This document shows positions 39,361-50,348 of a stretch of DNA of 64,000 nucleotides, piece after piece (within the stretch, counting starts at the first letter, position 1; each line of letters opens with the position of its first letter). The stretch spans positions 1,116,001-1,180,000 of the forward strand of contig JAHGAU010000001.1 in the NCBI GenBank assembly GCA_019925105.1. Direction: 5' to 3'. Both the position numbers and the translations under genes were made by a program. The notes under the pieces are model-generated. The model saw nothing but the letters and a program-made list of their open reading frames with translations. It was not told the origin of the DNA and did not search any database. The DNA comes from Niebla homalea. Its lineage: Eukaryota; Ascomycota; Lecanoromycetes; Lecanorales; Ramalinaceae.

Positions 39361-40199
39361 GGCTATATTATAAAAAGTTCGTTATTTTTAATTATAATAA
39401 TAATTATTTATTACTTTAAGAAACGAGATCCTATAGCGACTTTAATACTTTTATATTTAATAATTAATAAAGGAATACTGGAGAAAGCCAATACCGGTGC
39501 TAATACCGGTATTAGATACGGAGTAAGGGAAAGGGAAAGGGCTTATAATAATAATATTATCTCGTATTTAATAGCCGACTCTATAAAAGATAATTTCTTA
39601 TATAATTTGGATTAATTACGCTTTTTCTAAGTAAAAGTAATTACTTTATAATTTAATAACGTTTAAATATTGTTAAATTTAATTATATAGAAAGTTATAC
39701 TCGATATAAGCTCTTAAACTCTATTACGGATAAAAGACGACCTTATTTATATTTATTAAAAAGTTTATTATAATGTTTTAACTTTACTTTATTAAGTATT
39801 ATTAATGTAAATAATTCCAGCTATATAAGCCCTTAAAAATAATCCCAATTTAACGAAAGCCAATTTATAACTTAAAGTAAAGCAGTATAAATAAAGCTAT
39901 TCCTTTTTAGACTGACTAAACCATATAAGGCCGATTTTTAGCCGGAGCGGGTTAGTGAGCTGAAAACAGCCCCTGCATCACCAAGACCTAAATTATTTTT
40001 TAAATACTTTAAGACTTTTTTAACCTCCCCTATTCTTTTTACTGCCTTTTTTTTCCCTGTAATTTACGGGTAAATTTATTATTGTTATATTTATTAATTA
40101 AACGCCGTTTAATTTTTACTTTTAATTATTAACCTATTATTATTTATATAAGTTAAAAGCTTTACCTTAAAATAAAGCCTTAAGAAAATTTTATTATTA
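39361..40199. other. Mixed DNA with two less mutated patches
   Basis: Mostly AT-rich. Near 39480-39540 there is a patch with repeated ATACCGGT words and a purine run. Near 39905-39990 an un-RIPed patch contains GGAGCGGGTTAGTGAGC and CAGCCCCTGCATCACC. Pyrimidine-rich sequence follows to about 40060. These could be element ends, but no partner was found. Confidence 0.45.
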
Positions 40200-40500
40200 A
40201 AAAATAACGTTATAAATATTATAATTAATTTTTATAGATTTTTATTTTAATAAAGATTACCCCCTTAAAAAGGACTAAAACTTCAGTTTATACCGTTTAT
40301 TTTTCCTGGTTTTTATAGTAAAAGAAATATCTCATTTAACGGAACCGGATATAACTTTAAAAAGTATTATAACGAATATATTAAGTATTAAAATTAACTT
40401 TATAGATATTTATTTTATAGAATTAAATATAGCTTTAAAAAATATTATAACGATGATAATAAGTATAAAAATTGGCTTTTATAGATTATTATTTTAATAA
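40200..40500. repeat. Degenerate short tandem repeat, three copies
   Basis: A segment of about 55-60 bases of the form TATTATAACG, then TATTAAAATTAACTTTATAG, then TTATTTTA recurs at about 40203-40255, 40362-40425 and 40440-40497. The copies differ mostly by transitions. Confidence 0.5.
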
Positions 40501-41000
40501 AAAGGATTTTTTTACTTATTACGATAAAATTTCTTATATATACCGTACGATTTTTTATTTTTTAATATTAAAAAATTCATTTAATTTTATTCTATTTATT
40601 TTATACCTTAAAAATATTGCGATAAATAATATAGTAAATAAATAATAATAAATAATTAATAAAGGGTAATAGTATTTCTAATTTTAACGGCGTTTTACTG
40701 TAATAAATCTTTTATAATAAAATCTTCTATACGTACCGTATGATTTTTCTTTTTTTAACGTTAAAAATTTTATCTTTTTTTACTTTATTAATTTAATAAC
40801 TTAAAAGTATTACGGCGAAGAAGATAACGGATAATAAATAGTTAATAAAGAATAATAATATTTATTTTAATGGTATTTCGCTATAATAAAATCTTTTATA
40901 ATAAAATTTCCTATACGTATTATATGATTTTTCTTTTTTTAACGTTAAAAAATTTATCTTCTTTTACTTTATTAATTCGATTTTTTAAAATTATTACGAC
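40500..41000. repeat. Tandem array of about 190-bp units, roughly three copies
   Basis: The block beginning AAATTTC-TATACGTACCGTATGATTTTT, then CTTTTTTTAACGTTAAAAA and a TTTACTTTATTAATT-like stretch occurs at about 40525, 40718 and 40903, giving periods of about 193 and 185. Each unit ends with AATAATAAATA-rich sequence and TTTAACGG-like DNA. CpG in ACGTACCGTA survives, consistent with RIP sparing CpG. Confidence 0.65.
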
Positions 41001-42900
41001 GAGTAATATAATTATTAATAATCGGAATAAGGGATAAGGGATAATAGATAATAAAAGGAGTAATTACTTAGGGGTGTAAATTTATACCTATATATTGTTA
41101 TTTTATAAGAATAAAACAGGAATTATAGATTAACTTATAAGGTTAAGAATAAATCTTTTATATTGAAATCTTTTAATTATAAAGTAAAATATAAAAGTAG
41201 CCGTTAATACTTTAAGGAATAAGGCAAGTATTCTATAAAAATATTCAAACGATTTAATAATATATTAATAAAGGTTTATTAAGATTAAGGGAGTCCTTTA
41301 TAAGGGCTCCCCGGAGCCTTTATAAGGAATTAAGGTTAGCGCTTTTAAATTTAAAAATAACGTTATAAAGTGGAAAAAAAACCTTTAAAAGGCGCTAAAG
41401 AAATATTTTATTAAAATTAAGAATACGCCGTATTATCTTTAGCGGGTTATTGAAATATTAACTTAATTCGATAAACCCTATAACAGTAAAAATAAATCTT
41501 ATAGCGGGAAAAGTATAACCCCTATAAATCCTATAAATCGGCTTATAGATTAATACGCGAAATACTTAAATAAAAATTAATTAAACGGAAGTAATTAAAT
41601 TAACGCCTTAATATTACGTAGCCGATAACAGTTTAAGATAATAAGGTTAATATCTTACCGATAAGAGACCAACAGGAGATTAAGATAATAAAGTTAAGAT
41701 GCCTTATCGACCAAATGCCGACCTTAATAATCAAAATCCGATGCCGTGCGCAACCGTAAATATATCGACCATTAACTAAAGAAATCAGGTAAATAAGGAT
41801 TTGAAATACGGTTTACTGCGTATACGAAAATGGCGAATACGAAAAGAGCGAAATACGACCATCGTATATAATACGGTAAGGCGGACGAGGAGATTTAAAC
41901 TTAAAAGCAAAAATAGGAAAATAAGTAAGCGGATTTATATTAAAATATAACAATTAAGACTAAGACTTTAGTAACGGCTACCGTAACTTCAGTAATTTAT
42001 AAGAATTCCCTTTCCTTATAGATTTAAGGATACCCGCTAAGAAAAACTATTATCGGTATTAATTGGATTATTATACGGATAAATAAACGGTTAAATATAT
42101 TGGAAAACGAGATAATTATATATATACTTCGAAGACTTTAAGTATCTTTAAGGTTAAACTTAATCTATCATTTAAATATATATATATATATTATATTAAG
42201 AATTTCTCTTATAAATAACCCGTTATATAAAGGAGTAAGTAAAAAAGTAAATGTTAAAAGGCAGTATAATATTACAATTATTAAAAATTATAAAAATTAT
42301 ATTATTATTTATATTTAGTTAATAATAATAAATTAAAGTATTATTCTCGGGATAATAATATAATATTAATATAATAAAGTAAGATAATAACCAGATAAAG
42401 TCGAAATTAAACGTTAAAGTATTAAAATACTTTATTTATCCAATTGTAATATTAATTGACTTAAATATTAAGGAAGTATATTATATATATAAATTAACCG
42501 GGGGCGTTAATAAGGATAGGGGGCGGAGATTTAGCGTCCGCTTATTAACGAAGCTTTAATTAAGCCGTATTAAGATAAATCAGGTTTATTATTATTTTAA
42601 TCGGTTATTTAATAAGCTTATAAATAAGGTATTATTTAGGACGGACGCTTTATCTGGTTAACGCTTAATTCCTTTAATTTAATAATATGTTCGATTCGTT
42701 TAACTTACTTTATAATATACTCGATTTATTTGATTTACTTTATGCGTTTACTGTCTTCGATTTATTAACGGCGACTACTCGATTTCCGTGAATAGTATTT
42801 TAGCCATTAACTCTTTACCTTTTTCAAGCCGTATCCTCGATTTCTATTAATACCTGGGTTTTAATTTTAGTTTAGTAAGTAAGCCGCAAAATAGCTCTTA
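41001..42900. other. AT-rich DNA, nothing assigned
   Basis: RIP-type sequence that becomes less mutated in patches (41640-41900 and 42500-42560, with CpA present). It includes a purine-rich AAGATAATAAGGTTAA repeat near 41630-41700 and CTCGATTT words near 42715-42840. No reading frame of note and no terminal repeats were found. Confidence 0.5.
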
Positions 42901-42929
42901 TAGCAGTAACGAAATTTACATTATAATAT

Positions 42930-43130
42930 AAGTATAGGACGCAGTGTAATATAGGGTATACGGTATAGTGCGGTGTAGTGCGATGCGGTGTAATACGCGG
43001 TATAGTACGGTATAAGGTGCGCGGTGTAGGGTACGCGGTGCAGGGTCCTTAGGGCAGGCTTTTAGAGCAGCCCCCCGGAGCAGCCCCCCAAATAACCCCC
43101 CAAGCACCCCCTAGTAAGCCCCCTATTAGC
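42930..43130. repeat. Low-complexity GC-rich DNA (GCGGTGTAG and CCCCC words)
   Basis: About 42940-43040 is an irregular array of GCGGTGTAGTGC or ACGGTATAGT words. About 43065-43130 is a C-rich run of AGCCCCCC-type words. The minus strand of 42916-43107 is open for 63 codons, but the repeat explains this and I do not call a gene. Confidence 0.6.
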
Positions 43131-43629
43131 CCCTTAATTAATCCCTACGGGTCCTGGTGCAGGGGTATTTACCCTTAAATTACAAGATCGTCTTAAGTTA
43201 AGGGTCCGGCTACACGTATACCCTTTTTGTCTGCATGTACACCGTCACTTTGTCTGCATGTACACCGTCGATTTATCTGTATATACACCCTTTTTTTACG
43301 GGTATATTGAGTAATTCGCGTAGTATTTCTCAGTATAGCGGGAAAACTTGGGAGCGTTTTACAGTATACCAAAGGATTTTTACTCAGAATTTACGCATAT
43401 TATTACGTATGCTATTAAGGCAACAATAAGTACATTAACTAGGTTATACGGGTGGTTCCGGAGGTAATAAGTAGATAGATAATACGCCGAGGACCGCGAT
43501 AAGAGCAAAAGCGGGTATTAGGCGTCTCTTTAGGTTACAGGGAGGCCTTGCTCAACCTCAAATTCTCCACTTAAATCACGGTATTTTTGGGCCTATTGCG
43601 GTAGGGGCATACGGGCATCGGGCGTCGCA

Positions 43630-44031
43630 TTATAGTAAAGGGTTTACTGAAGGGCTTGCTGAAGGGCTTGCTGAAGGGCTTGCTGAAGGGCTTGCTGAAG
43701 GGCTTGGTAAAGGGCTTGCTGAAGGGCTTGCTGAAGGGCTTGCTGAAGGGCTTGCTGAAGGGCTTGCTGAAGGGCTTGCTGAAGGGCTTGCTGAAGGGCT
43801 TGCTGAAGGGCTTGCTGAAGGGCTTGGTAAAGGGCTTGGTAAAGGGCTTGGTGAAGGGCTTGCTGAAGGGTGAGGGTGAGGGTGAGGGTGAAGGGTGAGG
43901 GTGAAGGTGAGGGTGAAGGTGAAGCTGTCTAAAACATCTCTCATGCTATTAGGTAGAGGTACAAGGACTTTACCAAAAAGTTCTCCCGTTGTACTGAGAA
44001 GTACCGCCGGGATGTCTATATATCCGCGCAT
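43630..44031 (-). other. Open minus-strand frame over the minisatellite, doubtful gene
   Basis: 133 codons from ATG (44029-44031) to a stop at 43630. The N-terminal 40 or so residues (GELFGKVLVPLPNSMRDVL segment) are not repetitive and the DNA there is not RIPed. The rest is Thr-Leu, Pro-His and Ser-Ala-Ser-Pro repeat encoded by the minisatellite. It could be a captured gene fragment inside the foldback element. There is no signal peptide or known domain, and openness through the repeat is uninformative. I consider it unlikely to be functional. Confidence 0.25.
43640..43872 (+). repeat. 12-bp minisatellite GAAGGGCTTGCT, about 19 units
   Basis: Nearly perfect tandem copies of GAAGGGCTTGCT with a few AAAGGGCTTGGT variants. 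Since 12 is a multiple of three, both strands stay open: plus as Leu-Leu-Lys-Gly repeats, minus as Ser-Ala-Ser-Pro repeats. Low divergence and lack of RIP indicate a recent expansion. It is followed by GGGTGA repeats to about 43920. Confidence 0.9.
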
Positions 44032-44155
44032 AAGATCGTCCGCTATACTTTATCAGGAAGGGTGTATATGCAGACATTTTGACGGTATATATGCAGACAA
44101 AGTGACGGTATATATGCAGACAAAAAGGGTGTACGTGTAGCCAGACCCTAAGTTA

Positions 44156-44282
44156 AAGACGGTCCCAAGACGGTCTTAAGACGGTCTTTAGCTGAAGACT
44201 ATATTAAGGGGGTGACGGTCTTAGACTTAAGACCGTCCCAAGACGGTCACAAGACGATCTTGGAACCTGAGTGAAGACCGGT
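44156..44282. repeat. Array of GACGGTCTT motifs in both orientations
   Basis: About nine copies of AAGACGGTC or its complement occur within 127 bp (for example 44156-44200 and 44213-44260), spaced irregularly at 10-20 bases. The same motif forms arrays in the small element at 46684-46990 and occurs once at the outer end of the left arm of the foldback element (GATCGTCTT at 43187). Confidence 0.75.
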
Positions 44283-44384
44283 AAGGTATGAACTTTGGGA
44301 TATAGATTCAAAGAAAAAAGTAAATTAAGAAAGGTTAAAACTTATATCGCTTAATAAATTATCGATATCCGAATATTTTATTTT

Positions 44385-44966
44385 ATGGAGTTTTAGCGAA
44401 TAATAATTATAAACGTTTTGAATAAATTTATAAATAGTTTACTTTTCTTTATTATTTAAGGCCGTAAAGCTGAATTCGTAGATTGGATAGCAATAAAAGG
44501 TAATCTCGTCTCTTTCGATTACGGGGTAATGGCCGTAAATCCTTACGGACCTATAATTATATAAAATAGAAAAAACGAGGATCTCCCGGTTTAATTTTTT
44601 TTTGCACTCTATTACTTTATAAAGCTTAACGATACTCTTTACGGCAACGGTTATATTACATACGTTTTATTAATTAATAACGTTAAGCACTATAATGCCG
44701 TATTTAACTTTATAAATAAAAAAGGGAAAATATATTTAATATATTTATATCGTAATTATAAAATAGGTAATAAATTTGGACCCGGGCTTATCCACGAAAG
44801 GTTTAAGCTTATTTAATTATTCTTAACTAGATATAAATCGTTTAAATCCCATAGTAACGTCGGGTTATAAATAAATTTTACGTAAAAAGAAGAAGATTAT
44901 ATTATTCTACCCTTTATTAATTATTTTATAAAAATAATTAAAATAATTAACGTTATAAGTTATTAA
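44385..44966 (+). pseudogene. Relic of an unidentified 194-codon gene
   Basis: From ATG at 44385 to TAA at 44964-44966 there is one unbroken frame apart from seven internal stops. All seven are TAA or TAG, none TGA, as RIP of Gln or Trp codons would give. Readable pieces include GRKAEFVDWIAIKGNLVSFD, YGVMAVNPYGPIII, NDTLYGNGYITYVLLINNVK, HYNAVFNFINKKGKIYLIYL and KFGPGLIHERFKLI. There is no frameshift, so decay is by point mutation alone. No signal peptide or familiar domain is visible. It stands just right of the GACGGTC array and is flanked by repeats. It may be a duplicated gene, or part of an element, that was silenced by RIP. Confidence 0.65.
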
Positions 44967-46229
44967 TATTTAAACTAAAGGAATAATTAATAAATTAATA
45001 TTTTAAATAATTATAGTTTTATTTTTATCTTATATTTTCTAATAAGTTTTCTTAAATAAATTATTATAAAATAATAAATCCTAAGGAACCGGTTAATTTA
45101 TTTCCAATAATATCCGATAAAGGTTTTTAATATTCTTTAAAATATTATTATTATTAAATTCTTATATATAATTATTTTTATCTTTAAATTTAATTATATA
45201 ATTTAGATTCTTATATTAAGCGCTTTTAACTTTCCGTAATAATTAATCGTTAAGTATTTAAAAACTTAATAGCAATTATTTATAATAAAAGGAAGTAGAA
45301 AACTTTTTCCTTATAAAGAGATAATATAGATAAATAAAAATATATATAACTTAAAACGGCTTTTTAATATAATACTCCCGTAACCAATCCTTCTATTTTA
45401 ACTTTTCTGGAAACTTATTTTTTTTAAAATTCTCTTTAATTTAACCGTTTTACTTAAAGTATTCTTTTTATTATTTTCTAGTTTAAATTTAATATTAAAA
45501 TAGGTTAATATTACCCTCGTTAATATTATTCGTAAACGAAATTTATAATCGCTTTAAAGGAAGCTACTTTTAAGTTTAAGATAAAGGATATTTAATTTCT
45601 TATTTTTCTTATCATTATCCCCGTTTTTAAGAGAATATAAATAATTTATAAAAGATTTACCGGCGTTATAATACCTTAATTAAATCAGCGTTACGGTATA
45701 ATAAAAAAGCAATAATAATATTTACTTTTTTACCTTTAAAAATATTATTTATTAAAAGGGAGAAAAATATTTATACTTCCTAGATATAATTATTTTTAAA
45801 TAAGGATTGCTTATAAAATTATTATATTGCTTATAAACATAAGCTTTTATAAGGGGATTATTATTTTTTAATATTTTAAGGTTATTTTTTTATAAATAAT
45901 TAATTTAAATATTTAAAGTATAAAACCTTTAATCTTAGAGGTTACCGCCGATTTCACTTAATATTTAATTTTACTTAATCGTAAGCTATATTAATTAAAA
46001 TAAGATAATAAACCTTAATAAAACCGCGATAACTATAGAGCGCGAAAAGTCTTAATAAGATATTAAAAAACATCGAAATTACGTAAACCTTAATTCTCCG
46101 TTTATATAATTATACTGGATATAAATAAATAGTGGATTAAAAACAGCAAAATCGAATAGCGGATAGCTAAAATATAGAGAAGTTAATAGGATATAAATTA
46201 TTAATAGCTATATAGGAGAATAACCAGAA
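44967..46229. other. AT-rich DNA, nothing assigned
   Basis: RIP-type sequence between the 194-codon relic and the start of alignable Copia-2 sequence. No LTR of the Copia-2 type occurs here, so the plus-strand Copia-2 copy lacks its 5' end. Confidence 0.5.
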
Positions 46230-49200
46230 TGCTTAAAGCTTTTCGACGCGATTAATTTATTTAAGACTTCACTTAAAAATCAATATAAGCCTTAAGGATT
46301 TAAACTATATACGGAACTTACTTAAAAGCTTATAAACTTATAAAAGGCCCCGGATATAATAATCGATAAGTATAATAATTATTACCAGAAAGTTTATATT
46401 AAGATTAAGGTAATTAATAACTCTTTAATTATCCCGGATTACTTTATTATCCAGATATTTTTAAATAGACTTAAGGAATTATAATAAACGTAATACTTAA
46501 TACTTATTTAGACGGCTATATAATAAAGCCCGGGTACCCTTAAATTTTACGATATTATATAAAGGGCCCGTAATAAGGAGGCTCGGGCGGTTATCCAATA
46601 ATTAAACGTCTTAATATAAACTTATAAGGATACGTTAGAAGGGAATAATAAAAAGACCTTTAATGAAACCCGGGAAAGACCTACCTTACAGGAAGAGGCT
46701 TAACTTTTAAGACCGTCTTCAGCTTGATGGAGTCTTGAGACCGTCTTGTAAGTAAGACCGTCTTGAAAAAATCTTAAAATTATATTTACTTTTTTTTTGA
46801 CTTTTAGCTAAAAAGGGAAAAAGTTAAAAATCATATAATTTTAATTCCAAGATCGTCTTCATCCTAAGACGGTCTTTAAACGGTCTTAAGACGGTCTCAA
46901 GACGGTCTCAAGATCGTCACTACCTTGATGGAGTCTTCAGCTTAAGACGGTCTGAAGACCGTCTTGAAAAATCATTGGTTTCCTCCAAGGTATTTATTAA
47001 TATTATACTTAGAAAGGACGTAATAACAAGTATATTAAGGATAAATACTGGGATTTTTACCTTAAAAAGAAATTTATAAAGTTCCATATTAAGAAGCTTA
47101 AAATTATTAAGGAGATTATTACGTTTATAAACTTCTTAATAATAAACTTTACTTATTAACGTATATATAATAATTAACGACGATAATATCCGTTACCTTA
47201 ATAGACTTATAAAAGTTAATAATTCTTAATAACGGTTATAATTAATATATTTTCTATAAAAAAAGATTTTTTTAAGGGGAATTAAGACTTTATTAATCTA
47301 TATCTTTAAACCTTAAACTGGTAAAAATAAGTTATATAGGGGGTATAGCTATTACCTATATAATATATAGGGTAAATAATAAGTTAATTAAGGTAAAATT
47401 TATAAATATGGTATGTTCTTTAATAAACTTAATTAATTTTATATTTAAAACGTAATTTCTAAACTATAAGGCTTAACTTAATATAATACGGATGGTCCGG
47501 ACGGTAATATATAGTTAAAAAAAGCTTACTTATAGTAAATAAAACGGCCTATTTATAATCGATTTATAGGAATTTACCCTTATTATAACGGCGTTTAACG
47601 TACCCTTAATTATATTTACCTAATATATATATATAAGCCACCTTAAAGTTTAAAAATTATTTTAATTAACGGACGTATTTACCGGGATAAACCTTAAATA
47701 TAAACGCCGTAATAATAATAAGGTTAAAAACGCTTATTATATATATTATATTACTGGCCGGTTATACTTTTAATTATATAAGGGATATTTTAAGGCTATA
47801 AAGAATTTATTAAACTTATTTATATAGATTTTTTAAAAATAATTAATCCTTAAAAATATAATAAAATAACGTATTATATAACCTTCCGTGATAATAAAAC
47901 TATAATATTAAAGATTTACTTTTTAATATATAAATCGGACGTAATTTAACGGTTTAAGGAGTTTAAAATTAAATATAAATAACCCCCAGATTAAAAGATT
48001 AAACGTTTTTAAATTAATAATAAGAGGAAATATACGTTTAAAGCCTTCTTAAATTACTTAAAATAATATAAAATTATCTTTAAAATAATAATATATAAAA
48101 GCTTTAAATAAAATCTAATTAATAAAAAGATTAATTAGGTAAGAAATTAAAGAGAAAACTAAACTTATATAGGCAGTAAAAAATATACTTAAAAGCTTTT
48201 AACCGGAGTTGGTTTAAATAATAAATTATATAATTATACGGATATTATATATATAATTTAAAAAGATAATATTATATTAAGCTTAATATATTAAAAAACC
48301 GGACGTATCCTATATATAAACCTTAAGGTCGATTATATACGTAAGAATTATAGGTTATTAAGTTAAACTTAATAATAAAGCGGAACCGTATATCTTAATA
48401 AATTTTAATAAAAAGATTAATAAATATTTTAAGGTAATTAATTTACGGGTAAAACGGTTCAATTTTATAATAAAAAATATATATAATATATATATCAAGG
48501 GAAGACGGGTAATATCGTTAAATAACTTAAATTATAAGGAATTTATTAACTAAATCCAGGAACTTAAAAAGGTAAAAAGGTTTTAATAAAACTTTAATTT
48601 AAAGGAGAAGTTCAGGAATTACGGTTTAATTAAAACGGATATTATAAGTATAAGCTTTATTTTTATTAAATAACCTATACGTCCGGTTATAATCTTTATT
48701 TAATAAATAACTTTACCGGACCTTTTAAGCTTAATAGTTAAAAACCTAAAAATTAATTATAATTAAGGATAAAGGTAATAAATTAAAAACTTAATTAAAA
48801 ATAACTTTAATTTTATATTTCCGGATAAACTATATAATATATTATTAAATCTACTTTTTTTTTCAGCTTTATTAACCCGTAATAAGGATAAACCGTTATA
48901 TTTTTTTAACTTTAATATCCCTTAAAATAACCCCGGAATTTATTAAGCTTAAAACTTATAAAAAAATTATAATAAATAAATATATCCGGATAAATTAAAA
49001 GTTAATAAAAAATAATAAATACGATTCCTTTAAAGAAAACGATATTTAAATCCTAATTACGTAAAGTTAGATTTCCGCCGATATAATAATATTATAAGGA
49101 CGGTAAGTTTATACCCTTAAACGTAAATTTAATAGCAATATAATTCACTATAAAACCCAGTAAGTAATACGTGGTTTTAAATAACGTAAAGGTATTAATT

Positions 49201-50227
49201 ATAATAAAACGTTTACCTCGGTAATAAAACTTATAAGCTATAAGGTTTTCTTTATTTTTATAATAATTAATAATTAAAATTTAAAGTAAATAAATGTTAA
49301 AATAGCGTTCCTTTATAATGTTATCGAGGAAGAAATATATATAGAATAATTAAAAGGATAAAAAAAGACCGGTAAGGACGGTAAGAAACTCTATTATAAA
49401 CTTAAGAAAAACTTATATAAATTAAAGTAATTACCGTAATTATAATATAATTATTTCTGGGAGTTTATAATTATATAAGGCTTTAAACTTATTTATATAG
49501 ATTATTATATATTCTTTTACCTTAAAATTAATATAATTATAATTATATATATAAATAACGTTTTAATAATTATTACGTTTAAGTAAAAGATTTAAGATTT
49601 AAAGGTTATCCTTAATTAAGAATTCCGTATATTTAATTTAAATTTAATAAGTTATTATTTAAGTATTATTATTATTTAAAATTAATAAAATTAAATAATT
49701 TATTTTAATTAAAAAGCTTATATTAAAAGGATAATATAAGATTACGGTTAATGAAAAGCTTACCCGACGTATATATTTATAAAAGTCGATTTTAAACCGG
49801 AACTATTACTTAAAGGCTATTAAGTAAAATCGGAGTTTAAATAATAATATTAATCGGCCGTAAATTTATTAATATATATTATATTTAATATACGACCGGA
49901 TATAGCTTATATAATAATAGTTATTAACCGGTATTTTATAAATCCGTTTTATTAATATTGGTTATATATAAAGTAAATTATATATTATTTACGGATTATT
50001 ATATATTTCCAATTAATATATAAAGGTAAGTTTAAGGCTTTTAATAAGTATATTAATTCCGATTTTACGGCCGACTTTACTTTTAGGTTAACCTTAAATT
50101 ATTTTTTTAACGTAAGGAATATTCCGATTTACTAATCTTTAAAAAGGTAACCAATTATAACGTTATTTATTTATAAAGTTAAGTATACGGGATAAATATA
50201 GGTTATTAAGGAAGTTATCTGGCTAAA
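46230..50227 (+). mobile_element. Copia-2 copy D (plus strand), 5'-truncated and interrupted
   Basis: Aligns with the reverse complement of the minus-strand Copia-2 at 50787-57875. RT is clearly readable: RGFK-RKGINYNKTFTSV at about 49170-49223, NVKIAFLYNVIEEEIYIE at about 49290-49346, and active site YINNVL (from YVDDVL) near 49547-49564. RNase H is near 50175, with VIKEVIWL at about 50199-50224, where homology stops. The 3' end resumes at 59404, with roughly 180 bp lost at the break. Gag's beginning, the 5' LTR and primer site are missing. It carries the TA-flanked element at 46684-46990 and was invaded by a minus-strand Copia-2. Confidence 0.82.
46684..46990. mobile_element. 307-bp TA-flanked inverted-repeat element rich in GACGGTC
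   Basis: Inserted in Copia-2 copy D. The uninterrupted site is seen on the minus strand at 54651-54676 of the other Copia-2 copy, so both junctions can be read. The insert starts CCTTACAGGAAGAGG and ends TTTCCTCCAAGG, which gives imperfect terminal inverted repeats CCTT-AGGA. It is bordered by TA on both sides (46682-46683 and 46991-46992), as in Tc1/mariner target duplication. The interior holds about a dozen AAGACGGTCTT-type motifs in both orientations around a central AT-rich spacer. It encodes nothing, so it is a MITE-like non-autonomous element. Confidence 0.75.
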
Positions 50228-50348
50228 TGTCAGGGTGATAACCACTCGGCCACCAAGGCAAAAGTAGCTATCCGGGGTAGGTAATAGCGCTTAGGGGTAA
50301 GCCGCTATTACCATATATGAGAAGGTAGTCTACCCGGGGGATTACCGT
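50228..50348 (-). repeat. Truncated LTR of the small LTR element
   Basis: Reverse complement of the right two thirds of the solo LTR at 60397-60592. It starts TGTCAGGGTGATAACCACTC on the plus strand and stops within the GGGGGAT-CACC hairpin. It is wedged between the broken end of Copia-2 copy D and the start of Copia-2 copy a. It has few RIP changes. Confidence 0.78.

Larger units (their letters stand above)
43187..44165. mobile_element. Foldback element with 107-bp inverted arms
   Basis: 43187-43293 and 44059-44165 are inverted copies of each other with few mismatches. Each arm begins outside with GATCGTCTTAAGTTAAGGGT-type sequence, then GGCTACACGTA-ACCCTTTTT. It then carries three tandem units of about 22-23 bp (GTCTGCATGTACACCGTC plus ACTTT) pointing inward. 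Inverted arms with subterminal repeats resemble transposase-binding ends of foldback, Mutator-like or hAT-derived non-autonomous elements. The 765-bp interior is not heavily RIPed and contains a 12-bp minisatellite. No obvious transposase is encoded. Exact ends and target duplication are uncertain because GACGGTC-rich DNA continues to the right of the right arm. Confidence 0.7.

Noticed and set aside
42916..43107. 63-codon minus-strand frame as a gene
   Set aside because: It lies entirely in GCGGTGTAG and CCCCC low-complexity DNA. The peptide is a composition artefact.
43656..44140. Plus-strand frames encoding Leu-Leu-Lys-Gly repeats and the adjoining 81-codon frame
   Set aside because: The first is the 12-bp minisatellite read through. 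The second ends inside the inverted arm's tandem units and has no supporting signal.
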